The notes: generated from the sequence alone by a model not told the origin. Positions 53,105 to 61,779 are shown, counted from the stretch's first letter. The stretch is 64,000 nt of DNA from Flavobacterium sp. K5-23 (GCF_023278045.1 NZ_CP056783.1:2575501-2639500); one strand, 5' to 3'. Made by a program: numbers and translations.

Positions 53105-55270
53105 CTACTTCTTAGCGGCCTCCACAAATTCTAATGAATCCAGGCTTACCTTAGAAGTAAAGATACCATAATTTACTGTGGCTTTATTTTTCTCTATTAC
53201 ATCAATACTACCTACCGCTTTTCCGTCTATCATTCGAACGCGATCACCTACTTTCAGGATGTGTTTTATTTTTTCAACTACAGGTTTGAGTTTCTTTTCC
53301 TTTTTTGCTGCACGAATTTCTTCTACCTGAACGGTAACTTCTTCAATGACTTCCTTTTTCTTGGCAACAATAGCTTTAACCTCTTTTGGTGTGGCTTTCT
53401 TGCGTTTCGAATTTTCTATTTCTATTATCTTTAAAAACTCACCTATTAGGTCTTTCTTGTTTTTATTATTGAAATATTTCTCGGCAATATCTTCAATTTT
53501 CTGACCTATGTATATTGTTTTTTGATTGCTGTCATACAATTCCTGATAGCTTTCCAGTTTTTGTTTTATTTTGACATTAATCGTTTCCATTTTCTTTCCT
53601 TCTTCACGCGCTTTGGTTTCTTCTTCCTTTAATGTTTGTGAAGTTTTCTCCATTTTGGAGCGTTCTTTTTGAAGTGTGGCTATGGTTTTGTCAAAACGTA
53701 CTTTTCCAACTTCAATCTTCTTTTTAGCTCTATTGATAAGACTGAAAGGGATTCCGTTTTTCAAAGCTACTTCAAAAGTAAACGAACTTCCAGCTTGTCC
53801 CAGGGCTAATTTATACATGGGCTCTAACGACTTTTCGTCAAACATCATATTAGCATTCGTCGCAAACGGTAATTCATTTGCTAATATTTTCAAATTGGAA
53901 TAATGCGTTGTGATAATTCCAAAAGCTTCCCTATGATAAAATTCTTCGAGGAATATTTCGGCCAAAGCTCCACCCAATTCTGGGTCAGAACCAGTACCAA
54001 ATTCATCAATCAAGAACATCGTTTTTCGATTGCACTTCTTCAAGAAGTAGTTCATATTCTTCAATCGGTAGCTGTAAGTACTTAGGTGATTTTCAATGGA
54101 TTGGTTGTCACCAATATCTGTAAGTATTCTATCGAATAAAAACGTTTCAGAGCGTTCGTGAACCGGAATCAACATACCTGACTGTAGCATCAATTGAAGT
54201 AAACCAACCGTCTTTAACGATATGGTTTTACCACCAGCATTAGGACCGGAAATTACAATAATTCTGTTTTCCTGTTGTAATTCAATAGTCTGTGGATGTG
54301 TGATTTCCCTTTTCTCTTTGTTGTTCAAATATAAAATAGGGTGGTAGGCATCTCTAAAATAAAGACGACGATCGTCAGTAATCGTTGGCAGGATTCCGTT
54401 AATTTTATTGGCGTATTTTGCCTTGGCAGCAATCACATCTATATCACTTAGAAAATTCTGGTATTGAATTAGCAGCGATAAAAAAGGCCTGATATCATTT
54501 GACAATTGTTTTAAAATACGCATAATCTCTTCAGACTCTTCGTATTCTAAATTACTCAATTCACGAGAATACATCAAGGTGGCTTCTGGCTCGATATAAG
54601 CAATGCTACCCGTTTTTGAACTTCCTAGAATTGATCCTTTTACTTTACGGCGATACATAGCTAATACTGCTAAAACTCTACGGTTTTGAACAAAACTTTC
54701 TTTAATGTCGTCCAGATAACCCAGACTATTGTATTGGGTTAATGCCACACCAAAACTCTGATTTACTTTTCCGCGTATAAGATTCATATTTCTACGAACT
54801 TCTTGTAGCATAGGCGAAGCATTATCTTTTATCTCACCGTATTTGTCAACTATGGCATCTATCGACGTAATTATTTCTTTAGTAAATTCTACTTCGTTGG
54901 CTCTGGTATTTAAATAAGGATAGTAATCATCAAATTTTTTAAAGTAAGTCAATAAAAAATTCACCGTAGAAGATAAGGTAGCTATTTTTCTAAAACTTCC
55001 CACTTCAAGATAACTGTCTTCAATAGCCAGAAATTTAATTTCGTGTGTTATGGCATCAAAGCCATGATTAGGAATCGCATTGTTATTTTGAAAAGAGGAA
55101 ACATACTCTGATGTTTGCATTAAAGCCTGCATCAAAGTTTCTTTATCTCTAAAAGGGGTTATTTCTAAGGCTTTTTGTTTTCCAATGTCTGTATTACAGA
55201 TTGTAGAAATCGTTTCAAGAACGGTTGGAAATTGTAAATCCTGTAATGTTTTTTCTGTAATCGAAATCAT
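53105..55270 (-). CDS. mutS2: MutS2-like ATPase without Smr domain
   Basis: From ATG 55270 (MISITEKTLQDLQFP) the protein has 721 residues; an ATG at 55297 adds nine residues. Core helices and clamp (about 1-310), then the MutS ATPase: Walker A VISGPNAGGKTISLKT, DIGDNQSIENHLSTYS, Walker B MFLIDEFGTGSDPELGG, and TTHYSNLK. A long coiled coil (about 510-630) and a KOW-like end (HILKVGDRVRMIDGKAVG) follow, but no Smr nuclease domain. MutS2 acts on collided ribosomes or recombination intermediates. Confidence 0.93.
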   Translation of the reverse strand: MISITEKTLQDLQFPTVLETISTICNTDIGKQKALEITPFRDKETLMQALMQTSEYVSSFQNNNAIPNHGFDAITHEIKFLAIEDSYLEVGSFRKIATLSSTVNFLLTYFKKFDDYYPYLNTRANEVEFTKEIITSIDAIVDKYGEIKDNASPMLQEVRRNMNLIRGKVNQSFGVALTQYNSLGYLDDIKESFVQNRRVLAVLAMYRRKVKGSILGSSKTGSIAYIEPEATLMYSRELSNLEYEESEEIMRILKQLSNDIRPFLSLLIQYQNFLSDIDVIAAKAKYANKINGILPTITDDRRLYFRDAYHPILYLNNKEKREITHPQTIELQQENRIIVISGPNAGGKTISLKTVGLLQLMLQSGMLIPVHERSETFLFDRILTDIGDNQSIENHLSTYSYRLKNMNYFLKKCNRKTMFLIDEFGTGSDPELGGALAEIFLEEFYHREAFGIITTHYSNLKILANELPFATNANMMFDEKSLEPMYKLALGQAGSSFTFEVALKNGIPFSLINRAKKKIEVGKVRFDKTIATLQKERSKMEKTSQTLKEEETKAREEGKKMETINVKIKQKLESYQELYDSNQKTIYIGQKIEDIAEKYFNNKNKKDLIGEFLKIIEIENSKRKKATPKEVKAIVAKKKEVIEEVTVQVEEIRAAKKEKKLKPVVEKIKHILKVGDRVRMIDGKAVGSIDVIEKNKATVNYGIFTSKVSLDSLEFVEAAKK

Positions 55271-55294
55271 TTTATATGCTAAGTTGTAAGATTG

Positions 55295-55336
55295 CAAAGT
55301 TACAAAGTAATTTGACTGTATTATTTTTTATCTTTG
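55295..55336. promoter_or_regulatory. Divergent -7 boxes for mutS2 and mntA
   Basis: TAACTTTG on the minus strand (55302-55295) lies 25 nt before the mutS2 ATG. TATCTTTG on the plus strand (55329-55336) lies only 4 nt before the mntA ATG, which would give a nearly leaderless mRNA. Both match TAnnTTTG exactly; -33 boxes are weak. Confidence 0.35.
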
Positions 55337-55340
55337 TTTA

Positions 55341-55631
55341 ATGAAAAAAGATGAGATAATCAATGTGCTACAAAAAGACAAGCAATACCTTAAAGAAAAA
55401 TATGGTGTTGTGACAATCGCTTTGTTTGGTTCTTATGCTAAGGGGTTAGAAAATCCTGATAGTGACGTTGATTTCTTTGTTGAATTTAGTAAACCTTCTT
55501 ATAGTATTTTAATGGGTTTATATTCTTATTTAGAAAATAAATTGAATTCTAAAATTGAAATTGTTAGAAAAGGACCGCATATTTCGGAGCGTTTTTTTAA
55601 TAATATAAAAAATGATTTAATTTATGTATAA
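55341..55631 (+). CDS. mntA: MntA-type antitoxin nucleotidyltransferase
   Basis: A 96-residue minimal nucleotidyltransferase. The motif GSYAKGLENPDSDVDFFVEF carries the GS and DxD residues needed for transfer, with the third acidic position around KIEIV. In type VII toxin-antitoxin pairs MntA adenylylates the HepT toxin and so blocks it. Its end overlaps the next gene by 8 nt. Confidence 0.93.
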   Translation: MKKDEIINVLQKDKQYLKEKYGVVTIALFGSYAKGLENPDSDVDFFVEFSKPSYSILMGLYSYLENKLNSKIEIVRKGPHISERFFNNIKNDLIYV

Positions 55632-55989
55632 TGACGTTTATAAATATTCGTTAGAAACTATTTTAGAACATATCAATATTTGCAATAAAAGATTTTCGGA
55701 AATTGATATTGCAACAGATTTTGTCGCTACTGAATATGGACAAATGGTATTAGATGCTATCGTTACTAGGCTTCAGGCAATTGGCGAGAATGTTAAAAAC
55801 ACTTCCAGAAAACATAATTTACTGCAGGATAATTATCCGGAAATCGAGTGGGATAAAATCATTCGTTTTCGAGATTTTATTTCACATCATTATGAAATGT
55901 TAGATTATGAGATAGTTTATGAAATAGGAAAAAATTATTTACCTAAATTAGAATTAGCTATAAAAAAAGAGCTCGGTAAATTTGAATAA
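55624..55989 (+). CDS. hepT: HepT-type toxin (HEPN/DUF86 ribonuclease)
   Basis: A 121-residue all-helical HEPN protein. The catalytic RX4H motif with the following Tyr is seen as RDFISHHY near the C-terminus (about residue 82), the Tyr being the expected target of AMP transfer by MntA. Free HepT cuts RNA. Translation is coupled to mntA by overlap. The pair sits between mutS2 and ung. Confidence 0.92.
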   Translation: MYNDVYKYSLETILEHINICNKRFSEIDIATDFVATEYGQMVLDAIVTRLQAIGENVKNTSRKHNLLQDNYPEIEWDKIIRFRDFISHHYEMLDYEIVYEIGKNYLPKLELAIKKELGKFE

Positions 55990-55990
55990 T

Positions 55991-56662
55991 ATGCAAATCA
56001 AACTAAATTCCGAGTGGAACTCCTTTTTATCTGACGAAATTGAAAAACCTTATTTTCAGGATTTGATGAAAGGAGTGGAGAAAGAATACCAAAATCAAAC
56101 TTGTTTCCCTCCTAAAGAGTTAATTTTTTCCGCTTTTGATCATTGCAGTTTTGAAAACACAAAAGTGGTCATAATAGGTCAGGATCCCTATCACGGGGAA
56201 GGGGAGGCTAACGGTCTTTGCTTTTCGGTAAATGATGGCGTCCGAATTCCGCCCTCTTTGCGAAACATCTATCGCGAAATGTGTGATGATTTAGATACTA
56301 TATTTTTACCCACTTCGGGAAATTTAGAAAGCTGGGCAAAGCAAGGGGTTTTGTTGTTGAATGCTTCACTAACGGTTAGAAAAGACACGCCCAACAGTCA
56401 TAAACACATGAAATGGAATCTTTTTACCGATGCTGTAATCCAAAAGATTTCGGAAGAAAAAGATGGTGTTGTATTTTTACTTTGGGGCGCTTTTGCACAC
56501 AAAAAAGGATTGAAAATTGATAGAAACAAACATTTGGTTTTAGAATCCGGCCATCCTTCTCCAATGAGTGCTAATATGGGAAAATGGTTTGGGAACAAGC
56601 ATTTTAGCCAAGTAAATGCGTATTTGAAAAAAGAAGGGGAATCTGAAATTTCTTGGTTTTAA
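55991..56662 (+). CDS. ung: Uracil-DNA glycosylase
   Basis: The ATG at 55991 lies 1 nt after the hepT stop and gives 223 residues; a TTG start at 55982 is less likely. Family-1 UDG motifs: VVIIGQDPYHGEGEANGLCFSV with catalytic Asp in GQDPYHG (about residue 65), LLLNASLTV, and the leucine-loop HPSPMSA. It excises uracil from DNA for base-excision repair. Close coupling to hepT suggests a shared transcript. Confidence 0.95.
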   Translation: MQIKLNSEWNSFLSDEIEKPYFQDLMKGVEKEYQNQTCFPPKELIFSAFDHCSFENTKVVIIGQDPYHGEGEANGLCFSVNDGVRIPPSLRNIYREMCDDLDTIFLPTSGNLESWAKQGVLLLNASLTVRKDTPNSHKHMKWNLFTDAVIQKISEEKDGVVFLLWGAFAHKKGLKIDRNKHLVLESGHPSPMSANMGKWFGNKHFSQVNAYLKKEGESEISWF

Positions 56663-56679
56663 AATACGACCTCACGGTT

Positions 56680-56735
56680 TACGGTTTGCGTGAGGGATAA
56701 TAGCTATCCGCCGCGGCGGAGCGAATAGCCCGACG
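56680..56735. repeat. GC-rich dispersed intergenic repeat
   Basis: Contains TTGCGTGAGGGAT and a palindrome CCGCCGCGGCGGA. The GC content is far above its surroundings. The word GCGTGAGGGA recurs inverted near 61509, so both belong to one dispersed family. Confidence 0.55.
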
Positions 56736-56740
56736 GCCAT

Positions 56741-56787
56741 AAAAAAAGGCGCTAATTACCATACTGATAATTAGCGCCTTTTTTTAT
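56741..56787. terminator. Bidirectional intrinsic terminator
   Basis: AAAAAGGCGCTAATTA pairs with TAATTAGCGCCTTTTT between the convergent ung and 56815-57189 genes. The stem is long and flanked by A and T runs on both strands. Confidence 0.95.
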
Positions 56788-56814
56788 TGCTGGCACGCCC
56801 AAAGTAGGGACTTA

Positions 56815-57189
56815 CTATTTCTTGATGATATCTTCTAAAATCGCTTTGTCAGCACGGTTACTTACTTTTAGGATAATCTCTTGATTTTTCATTGTTTTAC
56901 CTTCGATGATATAGGTTTTAGCTTTTCCAAAATCGGTGCTGCTTTGATCAAAATCTACATCTCCAAATTCTAGAGTGTTTTTTATATCGATGGTGTCTAT
57001 CCATTTTTCGGTTAAAATAGCGGAAGCTTTTTCAGAATAATGGAAAGGTTTATTTCTTAAATCATTTAAAACTCGGGAATTCGGGAAATAATTGCAACGG
57101 GTGTCTTTACCACTAAAAACCATTGCTACAAAAAACAGACCGATAACCAATCCCACTAAGTAGTAGGCAAAACGTTGTGCAAATTTCAT
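56815..57189 (-). CDS. Small membrane-anchored protein, DUF4258-like
   Basis: From ATG 57189 (MKFAQRFAYYLVGLVIGLFF) the protein has 124 residues: one N-terminal membrane helix, then SGKDTRCNYFPNSRVLNDLRNKPFHYSEKA and a C-terminal domain with DFGKAKTYIIEGK. I recall this pattern as a flavobacterial protein annotated DUF4258, with moderate certainty. Function unknown. Confidence 0.78.
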   Translation of the reverse strand: MKFAQRFAYYLVGLVIGLFFVAMVFSGKDTRCNYFPNSRVLNDLRNKPFHYSEKASAILTEKWIDTIDIKNTLEFGDVDFDQSSTDFGKAKTYIIEGKTMKNQEIILKVSNRADKAILEDIIKK

Positions 57190-57225
57190 GAAATATTTTT
57201 TGTGCAAAGATAAATGAATCTTTAC

Positions 57226-58437
57226 TTAAAACACAATTAAATTGATGTCGTTATTTGGTAAATCAAACCATTCCCCAATCGCTTTATTAGTCAGGATTCC
57301 ATGGTACATATAAACACCGTTTTTCAAGCCGTAATCAAAACGGATAGCGGGTTCAATACCGCCATCTCCAGCAATTTGCAATAGATAAGGCGTAATAATG
57401 TTGCTAATGCACATCGAAGCCGTTTTAGAATAGCGAGAAGGAATATTAGGTACACAGTAATGCAGGACATTACTTTTTATAAAAGTGGGCATTTCGTGAG
57501 AAGTGACTTCTGATGTTTCAAAGCAGCCTCCAGTATCAATGCTAACATCGACAATTACAGCTCCATTTTTCATTTGTTCCACCATAGTTTCAGTAACAAT
57601 TACCGGACAGCGTTCTACGCCACGCATAGCGCCTACAGCCACATCACAACGTCTTAAGGCTTTAAGTAAAGCCTTAGGTTGTATGGTTGAAGTGAAAATA
57701 CGCTGGTTTAAATTATTTTGTAAACGGCGTAATTTATTAATCGAATTATCAAAAACTTTTACGTTTGCTCCAAGACCAATTGCGGTTTTAGCCGCAAATT
57801 CGCCCACGGCTCCAGCACCTAAAATAACCACTTCAGTAGGAGGGACGCCTGTAATATTACCAAATAACAGTCCTTTTCCGAACTCATTAGTAATCATCAG
57901 TTCAGAGGCAATTAATATGGAGGCTGTTCCTGCGATTTCGCTTAATGATTTAACGGCAGGGTAGGAACCATCTTCATCTTTGATGTATTCAAATGCTAAG
58001 GCAGTAATTTTTTTCTTGGTTAAAGCGTCAAAATAATCTTTCTTCTTGGTTTTCAGTTGGATAGCCGATATCAGAATCGTTTGAGGATTCATCATTTGTA
58101 TTTCGGCAATAGTGGGTGGTGATACTTTTAATATCATTGGGCAACTAAATACTTTATTAGTGTCTTTAGTTATCTCGGCTCCGGCTTCACTATACTCTTT
58201 ATCAGAATAACTGGCATTTACACCAGCGCCTGCTTCCATCATTACCCGATGTCCTTGATAAGTTAGTGAGGTAACAGCGTCAGGGGTTAGGCAAATGCGG
58301 CGTTCCTGGAAACTGGTTTCTTTTGGGATACCAATAAAAAGTTCGCTTTTGTGTCTTGATACCTCAAGTTTTTCTTCTTGGGGTAAAAGCTGTTGTTTTG
58401 TAAAAGGAGTTATTGATATTGATATTGACATTGACAT
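57226..58437 (-). CDS. ald: Alanine dehydrogenase / PNT family
   Basis: A 403-residue enzyme. It shows the family start FIGIPKETSFQERRICLTPDAV, the LAFEYIKDEDGSYPAVKSLSEIAG active-site region, the NAD-binding GAGAVGEFAAKTAIGLGANVKVFD (about residue 205) and SMCISNIITPY near the end. It deaminates alanine to pyruvate with NAD. The first ten residues (MSMSISISIT) are coded by a hexanucleotide repeat of the ATTGAT/ATTGAC type at 58412-58438, so the true start is uncertain. Confidence 0.9.
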   Translation of the reverse strand: MSMSISISITPFTKQQLLPQEEKLEVSRHKSELFIGIPKETSFQERRICLTPDAVTSLTYQGHRVMMEAGAGVNASYSDKEYSEAGAEITKDTNKVFSCPMILKVSPPTIAEIQMMNPQTILISAIQLKTKKKDYFDALTKKKITALAFEYIKDEDGSYPAVKSLSEIAGTASILIASELMITNEFGKGLLFGNITGVPPTEVVILGAGAVGEFAAKTAIGLGANVKVFDNSINKLRRLQNNLNQRIFTSTIQPKALLKALRRCDVAVGAMRGVERCPVIVTETMVEQMKNGAVIVDVSIDTGGCFETSEVTSHEMPTFIKSNVLHYCVPNIPSRYSKTASMCISNIITPYLLQIAGDGGIEPAIRFDYGLKNGVYMYHGILTNKAIGEWFDLPNNDINLIVF

Positions 58438-58522
58438 TGTTATGACGATAGTAAGAAGTAAAATTACACAAAAAAGATTAAAAATATCTCTTTCTGGACT
58501 TAGAAATTTAAAAATGAATTGT

Positions 58523-59002
58523 TTATAATCCGTAAATATTTTTTCTCATTTTTATATCAGCTCGTTCATATACACCTTCTTCTAGAGGTACTTCGACAAA
58601 TCCAAATTTATGGTACAAATGAATCGCAGGTACCAAGCTTCTATTCGAATACAATAGAAGGGTTTTTATTTTTTGTTTTTCGGCTGCTTCAATGCAATGT
58701 TGAAGCAGTTTTTTTCCTATTCCCAGTCCTTGAACATCATCAGTAACGGCCATTTTGCTCAATTCAAATAAATTTTTATCTATATTAATTAAAGCTACGG
58801 TGCCTACAATTTTGTCGTGGTATTTAGCATAGAATATCATACCGCCTTTGTCAATAATTTCTTCCTGTGGATTAGAAAGTACCCGCTTGTCTTTGGGCTC
58901 AATTTTAAAATATTTCTTTAGCCATTCATAATTAAGTTCCTTAAAAGGTTCTTTTAAATCAGCTGAAAAAGGAATGATTGTAATTGCGTTTTTTGTATTC
59001 AT
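58523..59002 (-). CDS. GNAT family N-acetyltransferase
   Basis: A 159-residue acetyl-CoA-dependent transferase. Motif A is clear: LSKMAVTDDVQGLGIGKKLLQHCIEAA (about 82-108), preceded by GTVALINID and followed by LLLYSNRSLVPAIHLYHKFGF. The substrate is unknown. It ends 12 nt upstream of tsaE in the genome, on the same strand, so the two may be cotranscribed. Confidence 0.92.
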   Translation of the reverse strand: MNTKNAITIIPFSADLKEPFKELNYEWLKKYFKIEPKDKRVLSNPQEEIIDKGGMIFYAKYHDKIVGTVALINIDKNLFELSKMAVTDDVQGLGIGKKLLQHCIEAAEKQKIKTLLLYSNRSLVPAIHLYHKFGFVEVPLEEGVYERADIKMRKNIYGL

Positions 59003-59013
59003 AATCGTTATTT

Positions 59014-59421
59014 TTAACTGAGTACTAATGAGCGTCTACCGTCAGCAAGTACTTTAATTGTGATAACCGAATGTTCATCAGGAATCAGGCTGGGGATCTG
59101 TTCGGCCCATTCAATGAAACACCAGTTCCCAGAATATAAATAATCATCCACACCCATATCCATAGCTTCGATTTCGTTTTTCAATCTATAAAAATCAAAA
59201 TGGTAAACAGTTTGATTTTCAGTTGTTTGGTATTCGTTAACTAAAGAAAAGGTTGGACTGCTCGTTGCTTCAGTAACCCCCAGTGTTTTAGCTAATTGTT
59301 TTATGAAAGTAGTCTTTCCAGCACCCATTTCTCCGTGAAATAAAATCACTTTGTTAGGACTTTGCGCCACTACTTGCTTTGCTATATTTTCGATTTCATC
59401 TAATGAAAAAATAAATTCCAT
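59014..59421 (-). CDS. tsaE: tRNA threonylcarbamoyladenosine biosynthesis ATPase TsaE
   Basis: A 135-residue P-loop protein: VILFHGEMGAGKTTFIKQLAKTLG (Walker A), TSSPTFSLVNEY, HFDFYRL and CFIEWAEQ. It supports TsaB-TsaD in attaching threonylcarbamoyl to A37 of tRNAs; the Sua5-like enzyme that makes the donor is at 37687-38307. Full length for the family. Confidence 0.94.
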   Translation of the reverse strand: MEFIFSLDEIENIAKQVVAQSPNKVILFHGEMGAGKTTFIKQLAKTLGVTEATSSPTFSLVNEYQTTENQTVYHFDFYRLKNEIEAMDMGVDDYLYSGNWCFIEWAEQIPSLIPDEHSVITIKVLADGRRSLVLS

Positions 59422-59432
59422 ACTTTTTAATA

Positions 59433-59579
59433 GTTATGAATTATAAGTTATGAGTTATGAGTGCTGAATTATGAGTTATGAGTTATGAATTATGAGTGCT
59501 AGATAATGATATCGGCACTTCATTAAACTTTAAACTTTAAACATTTTTAAACATTAAACATTTTCAAACGTTAAACCCT
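59433..59579. repeat. Short tandem and TTTAAAC-rich spacer between porX and tsaE
   Basis: From 59433 to 59503 the words GAGTTAT and GAATTAT repeat about nine times with an occasional GAGTGCT. From 59521 to 59579 words such as TTTAAAC and CATTAAAC repeat. No gene; low complexity. Confidence 0.75.
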
Positions 59580-59584
59580 TTTCT

Positions 59585-61138
59585 TTACTTCGGATTAAAT
59601 ATCAAAAACGGGATTATCATTTCTTCCAGTGATATTCCGCCGTGCTGATACGTATTCTTATAGTAACTCACATAATGGTTGTAATTGTTCACATAGGCCA
59701 AAAACAAATCATTTTTGGCAAAAATATAAGAACTACTCATATTTATGGTAGGCAAGCCTATATTTTTAGGATCTTTTACCGCATACACGTCTTTGTGCTC
59801 ATAAGTAAGGCTACGACCCGTTTTGTAACGCAAATTCAAACTCGTGTTTTTATCACCCACTACTTTCGATGGGTTTTTAACGTTTATGGTTCCGTGGTCC
59901 GTGGTTAGAATCAATTTGAAACCCATTTTTTGGGCCTGTTGAATGATTTCTAGCAAGGGTGAATTCTTAAACCAACTCAAGGTCAGCGAGCGATACGCTT
60001 TATCATCAGAGGCGAGTTCTTTCACTACATCCATTTCGGTTTTGGCGTGAGAGAGCATATCCACAAAATTGTAAACCACCGTCACAAGATCATTGTCTTT
60101 TAGTCCCTTGAAATTCTCCACCAGTTTTTTCCCTGAGGCCAAATTGGTGATTTTAAAATAATCTTCTTTGATTTTTAGTCCAAGGCGTTTCAATTGAGCC
60201 GACAAAAACTCCGCTTCATACAGGTTTTTACCGCCTTCCTCGGGATCATTTTTCCAGTATTGCGGAAACTGTTTTTCCATTTCAACAGGTAATAAACCGG
60301 AGAAAATGGCATTTCGCGCATACTGGGTCGCAGTAGGGAGGATAGAGTAGTAAGGCACTTCTTTTTCCAGCTTGTAATAATTGCCCACCACACTTTCAAA
60401 AGATTTCCATTGGTCGTAGCGCAGGTTATCGATAACTACAAATAGAATGGGTTTGTCTTTCTTGACAATCTCGGGAACCACTAATTCCCGAAATAAAGTA
60501 TGCGATTGAATGGGTTTATCCGCCTTTGGTAAAAACCAATCCTCGTAATTGCGTTCTATAAATTTCCCAAACTGCGAGTTGGCTTCCACTTTTTGGGATT
60601 CCAAAATCTCTACCATACTCTGGTCGTTGATATTCTCGAGTTTCAGCTCCCAGAAAACCAGTTTTTTATACAATTCAATCCAGTCTTCATAGGAATTCAC
60701 CATAGACATCTCCATAGTAATTTTCCGGAATTCCTTCTGGTAATCTAATGTCGTTTTTTGCGAAACCAGTCTCGAGTGATCCAGATTCTTTTTCAAGCTC
60801 AACAGGATTTGGTTTGGGTTCACCGGTTTAATCAGGTAATCAGCAATTTTAGAACCTATCGCTTCCTCCATAATGTATTCCTCCTCACTTTTAGTGATCA
60901 TAATCATAGGAATAGAGGATTTCTTCTCCTTCATTTCTGACAGCGTTTCCAGTCCGCTCATCCCGGGCATATTCTCGTCCAGGAATACGATATCAAAATT
61001 CTCGCTATCAAAAATATCAATCGCATCCCTACCGTTATTACAAGTGGTCACGCTGTAGTTTTTTTTCTCCAAGAAAAGGATGTGCGGTTTCAAGTAGTCA
61101 ATCTCGTCATCAACCCAAAGTATTTTTATCTTGTCCAT
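59585..61138 (-). CDS. porX: PorX: response regulator fused to PglZ-type phosphodiesterase, type IX secretion regulator
   Basis: 517 residues. Receiver domain 1-120 with the DD pair (WVDDE) and acceptor Asp54 in FLDENMPGMSG; a helical linker; then a PglZ/alkaline-phosphatase-like domain (about 210-517) with VVIDNLRYDQW, YSILPTATQYARNAIFSG, LILTTDHGTINV and SLEEMIIPFLIF. PorX works with the PorY kinase and SigP to control type IX secretion genes and degrades oligonucleotides. It marks the host as Bacteroidota. Confidence 0.95.
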   Translation of the reverse strand: MDKIKILWVDDEIDYLKPHILFLEKKNYSVTTCNNGRDAIDIFDSENFDIVFLDENMPGMSGLETLSEMKEKKSSIPMIMITKSEEEYIMEEAIGSKIADYLIKPVNPNQILLSLKKNLDHSRLVSQKTTLDYQKEFRKITMEMSMVNSYEDWIELYKKLVFWELKLENINDQSMVEILESQKVEANSQFGKFIERNYEDWFLPKADKPIQSHTLFRELVVPEIVKKDKPILFVVIDNLRYDQWKSFESVVGNYYKLEKEVPYYSILPTATQYARNAIFSGLLPVEMEKQFPQYWKNDPEEGGKNLYEAEFLSAQLKRLGLKIKEDYFKITNLASGKKLVENFKGLKDNDLVTVVYNFVDMLSHAKTEMDVVKELASDDKAYRSLTLSWFKNSPLLEIIQQAQKMGFKLILTTDHGTINVKNPSKVVGDKNTSLNLRYKTGRSLTYEHKDVYAVKDPKNIGLPTINMSSSYIFAKNDLFLAYVNNYNHYVSYYKNTYQHGGISLEEMIIPFLIFNPK

Positions 61139-61305
61139 ATAGTAGTGTAAAGGGAATTAAAACCATAAAATCATTGTGGCAATTTACAGCTTTTTGGGCT
61201 GCTTAGATACTAATATTATGATAAATTTTAGTGTTAAAAGACACTCTTCTATAACTCTATAAAACCTTTTTTATTTTGTGCCATTGCTATCTTTTTTTGC
61301 TCGCG

Positions 61306-61412
61306 CTGAACTTGTTTCAGGGCTTGTGCTGAACTTGTTTCAGTGATTGCACCAAAGTTTATTCAGGGCTTGTGTTGAACTTTTTTCAGGGCTTGTGCTG
61401 AACTTGTTTCAG
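61306..61412. repeat. CTGAACTTGTTTCAG-type hairpin repeats
   Basis: Four 15-bp near-palindromes at 61306-61320, 61329-61343, 61375-61389 (two changes) and 61398-61412, joined by GGGCTTGTG-type linkers. They lie in the 640-nt gap between porX and the next gene. Confidence 0.82.
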
Positions 61413-61424
61413 TACGTGCCCTTC

Positions 61425-61545
61425 GCAAAAGCTACGGTCGGGCAGTTCACTGCAAGTCCTCGCCCCGCCAAAAAAAGCGCGGCTGTGGGCTTTCCGTTTC
61501 CGTCCCTCACGCAAATGCGAGAAGGAGTGGAGTTTACAAGAAGGA
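61425..61545. repeat. GC-rich dispersed intergenic element
   Basis: Rich in G+C compared with its surroundings, with words CGGGCAGTTCACTGCAAGTC, CCCCGCC, AAGCGCGGCTGTGGGC and CCCTCACGCAAATGCGAG. The CCCTCACGCAAA word is the reverse of the one at 56689. No coding signal; the rest of the gap to 61752 is AT-rich without features except a hairpin (CGCTACTTTGTAGCG) just before the cassette-like boundary. Confidence 0.5.
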
Positions 61546-61752
61546 TTTAGTTTTAAATTTCAATTGATTACTAATAATGAGGAGTTTATATAGCAACAAA
61601 ATTGTAAACTATAACTTATGTTAAATTTAAAGGGCTTTTGATGATTTGTAATAAAAATATTATTTTATATTTGGTGAATAAAACGCTATTCAATAGTGAC
61701 ATTCTACACAATTTTGGGTGTATAGTCGCTACTTTGTAGCGAGTATGTACAT

Positions 61753-61761
61753 GTTTGCAGT
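61753..61761 (+). other. Possible left boundary core of a second cassette array
   Basis: GTTTGCAGT differs at one base from GTTGGCAGT, the reverse complement of ACTGCCAAC (62818-62826) at the other end of the 61780-62811 gene. It lies 18 nt before that gene's ATG, and a small hairpin (CGCTACTTTGTAGCG) precedes it. Confidence 0.4.
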
Positions 61762-61779
61762 AATTTAAAAAAAAACCGT

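Noticed and set aside
61347..61550. Plus-strand frame of 67 codons after porX
   Set aside because: It runs across dispersed non-coding repeats and has no recognisable protein features.
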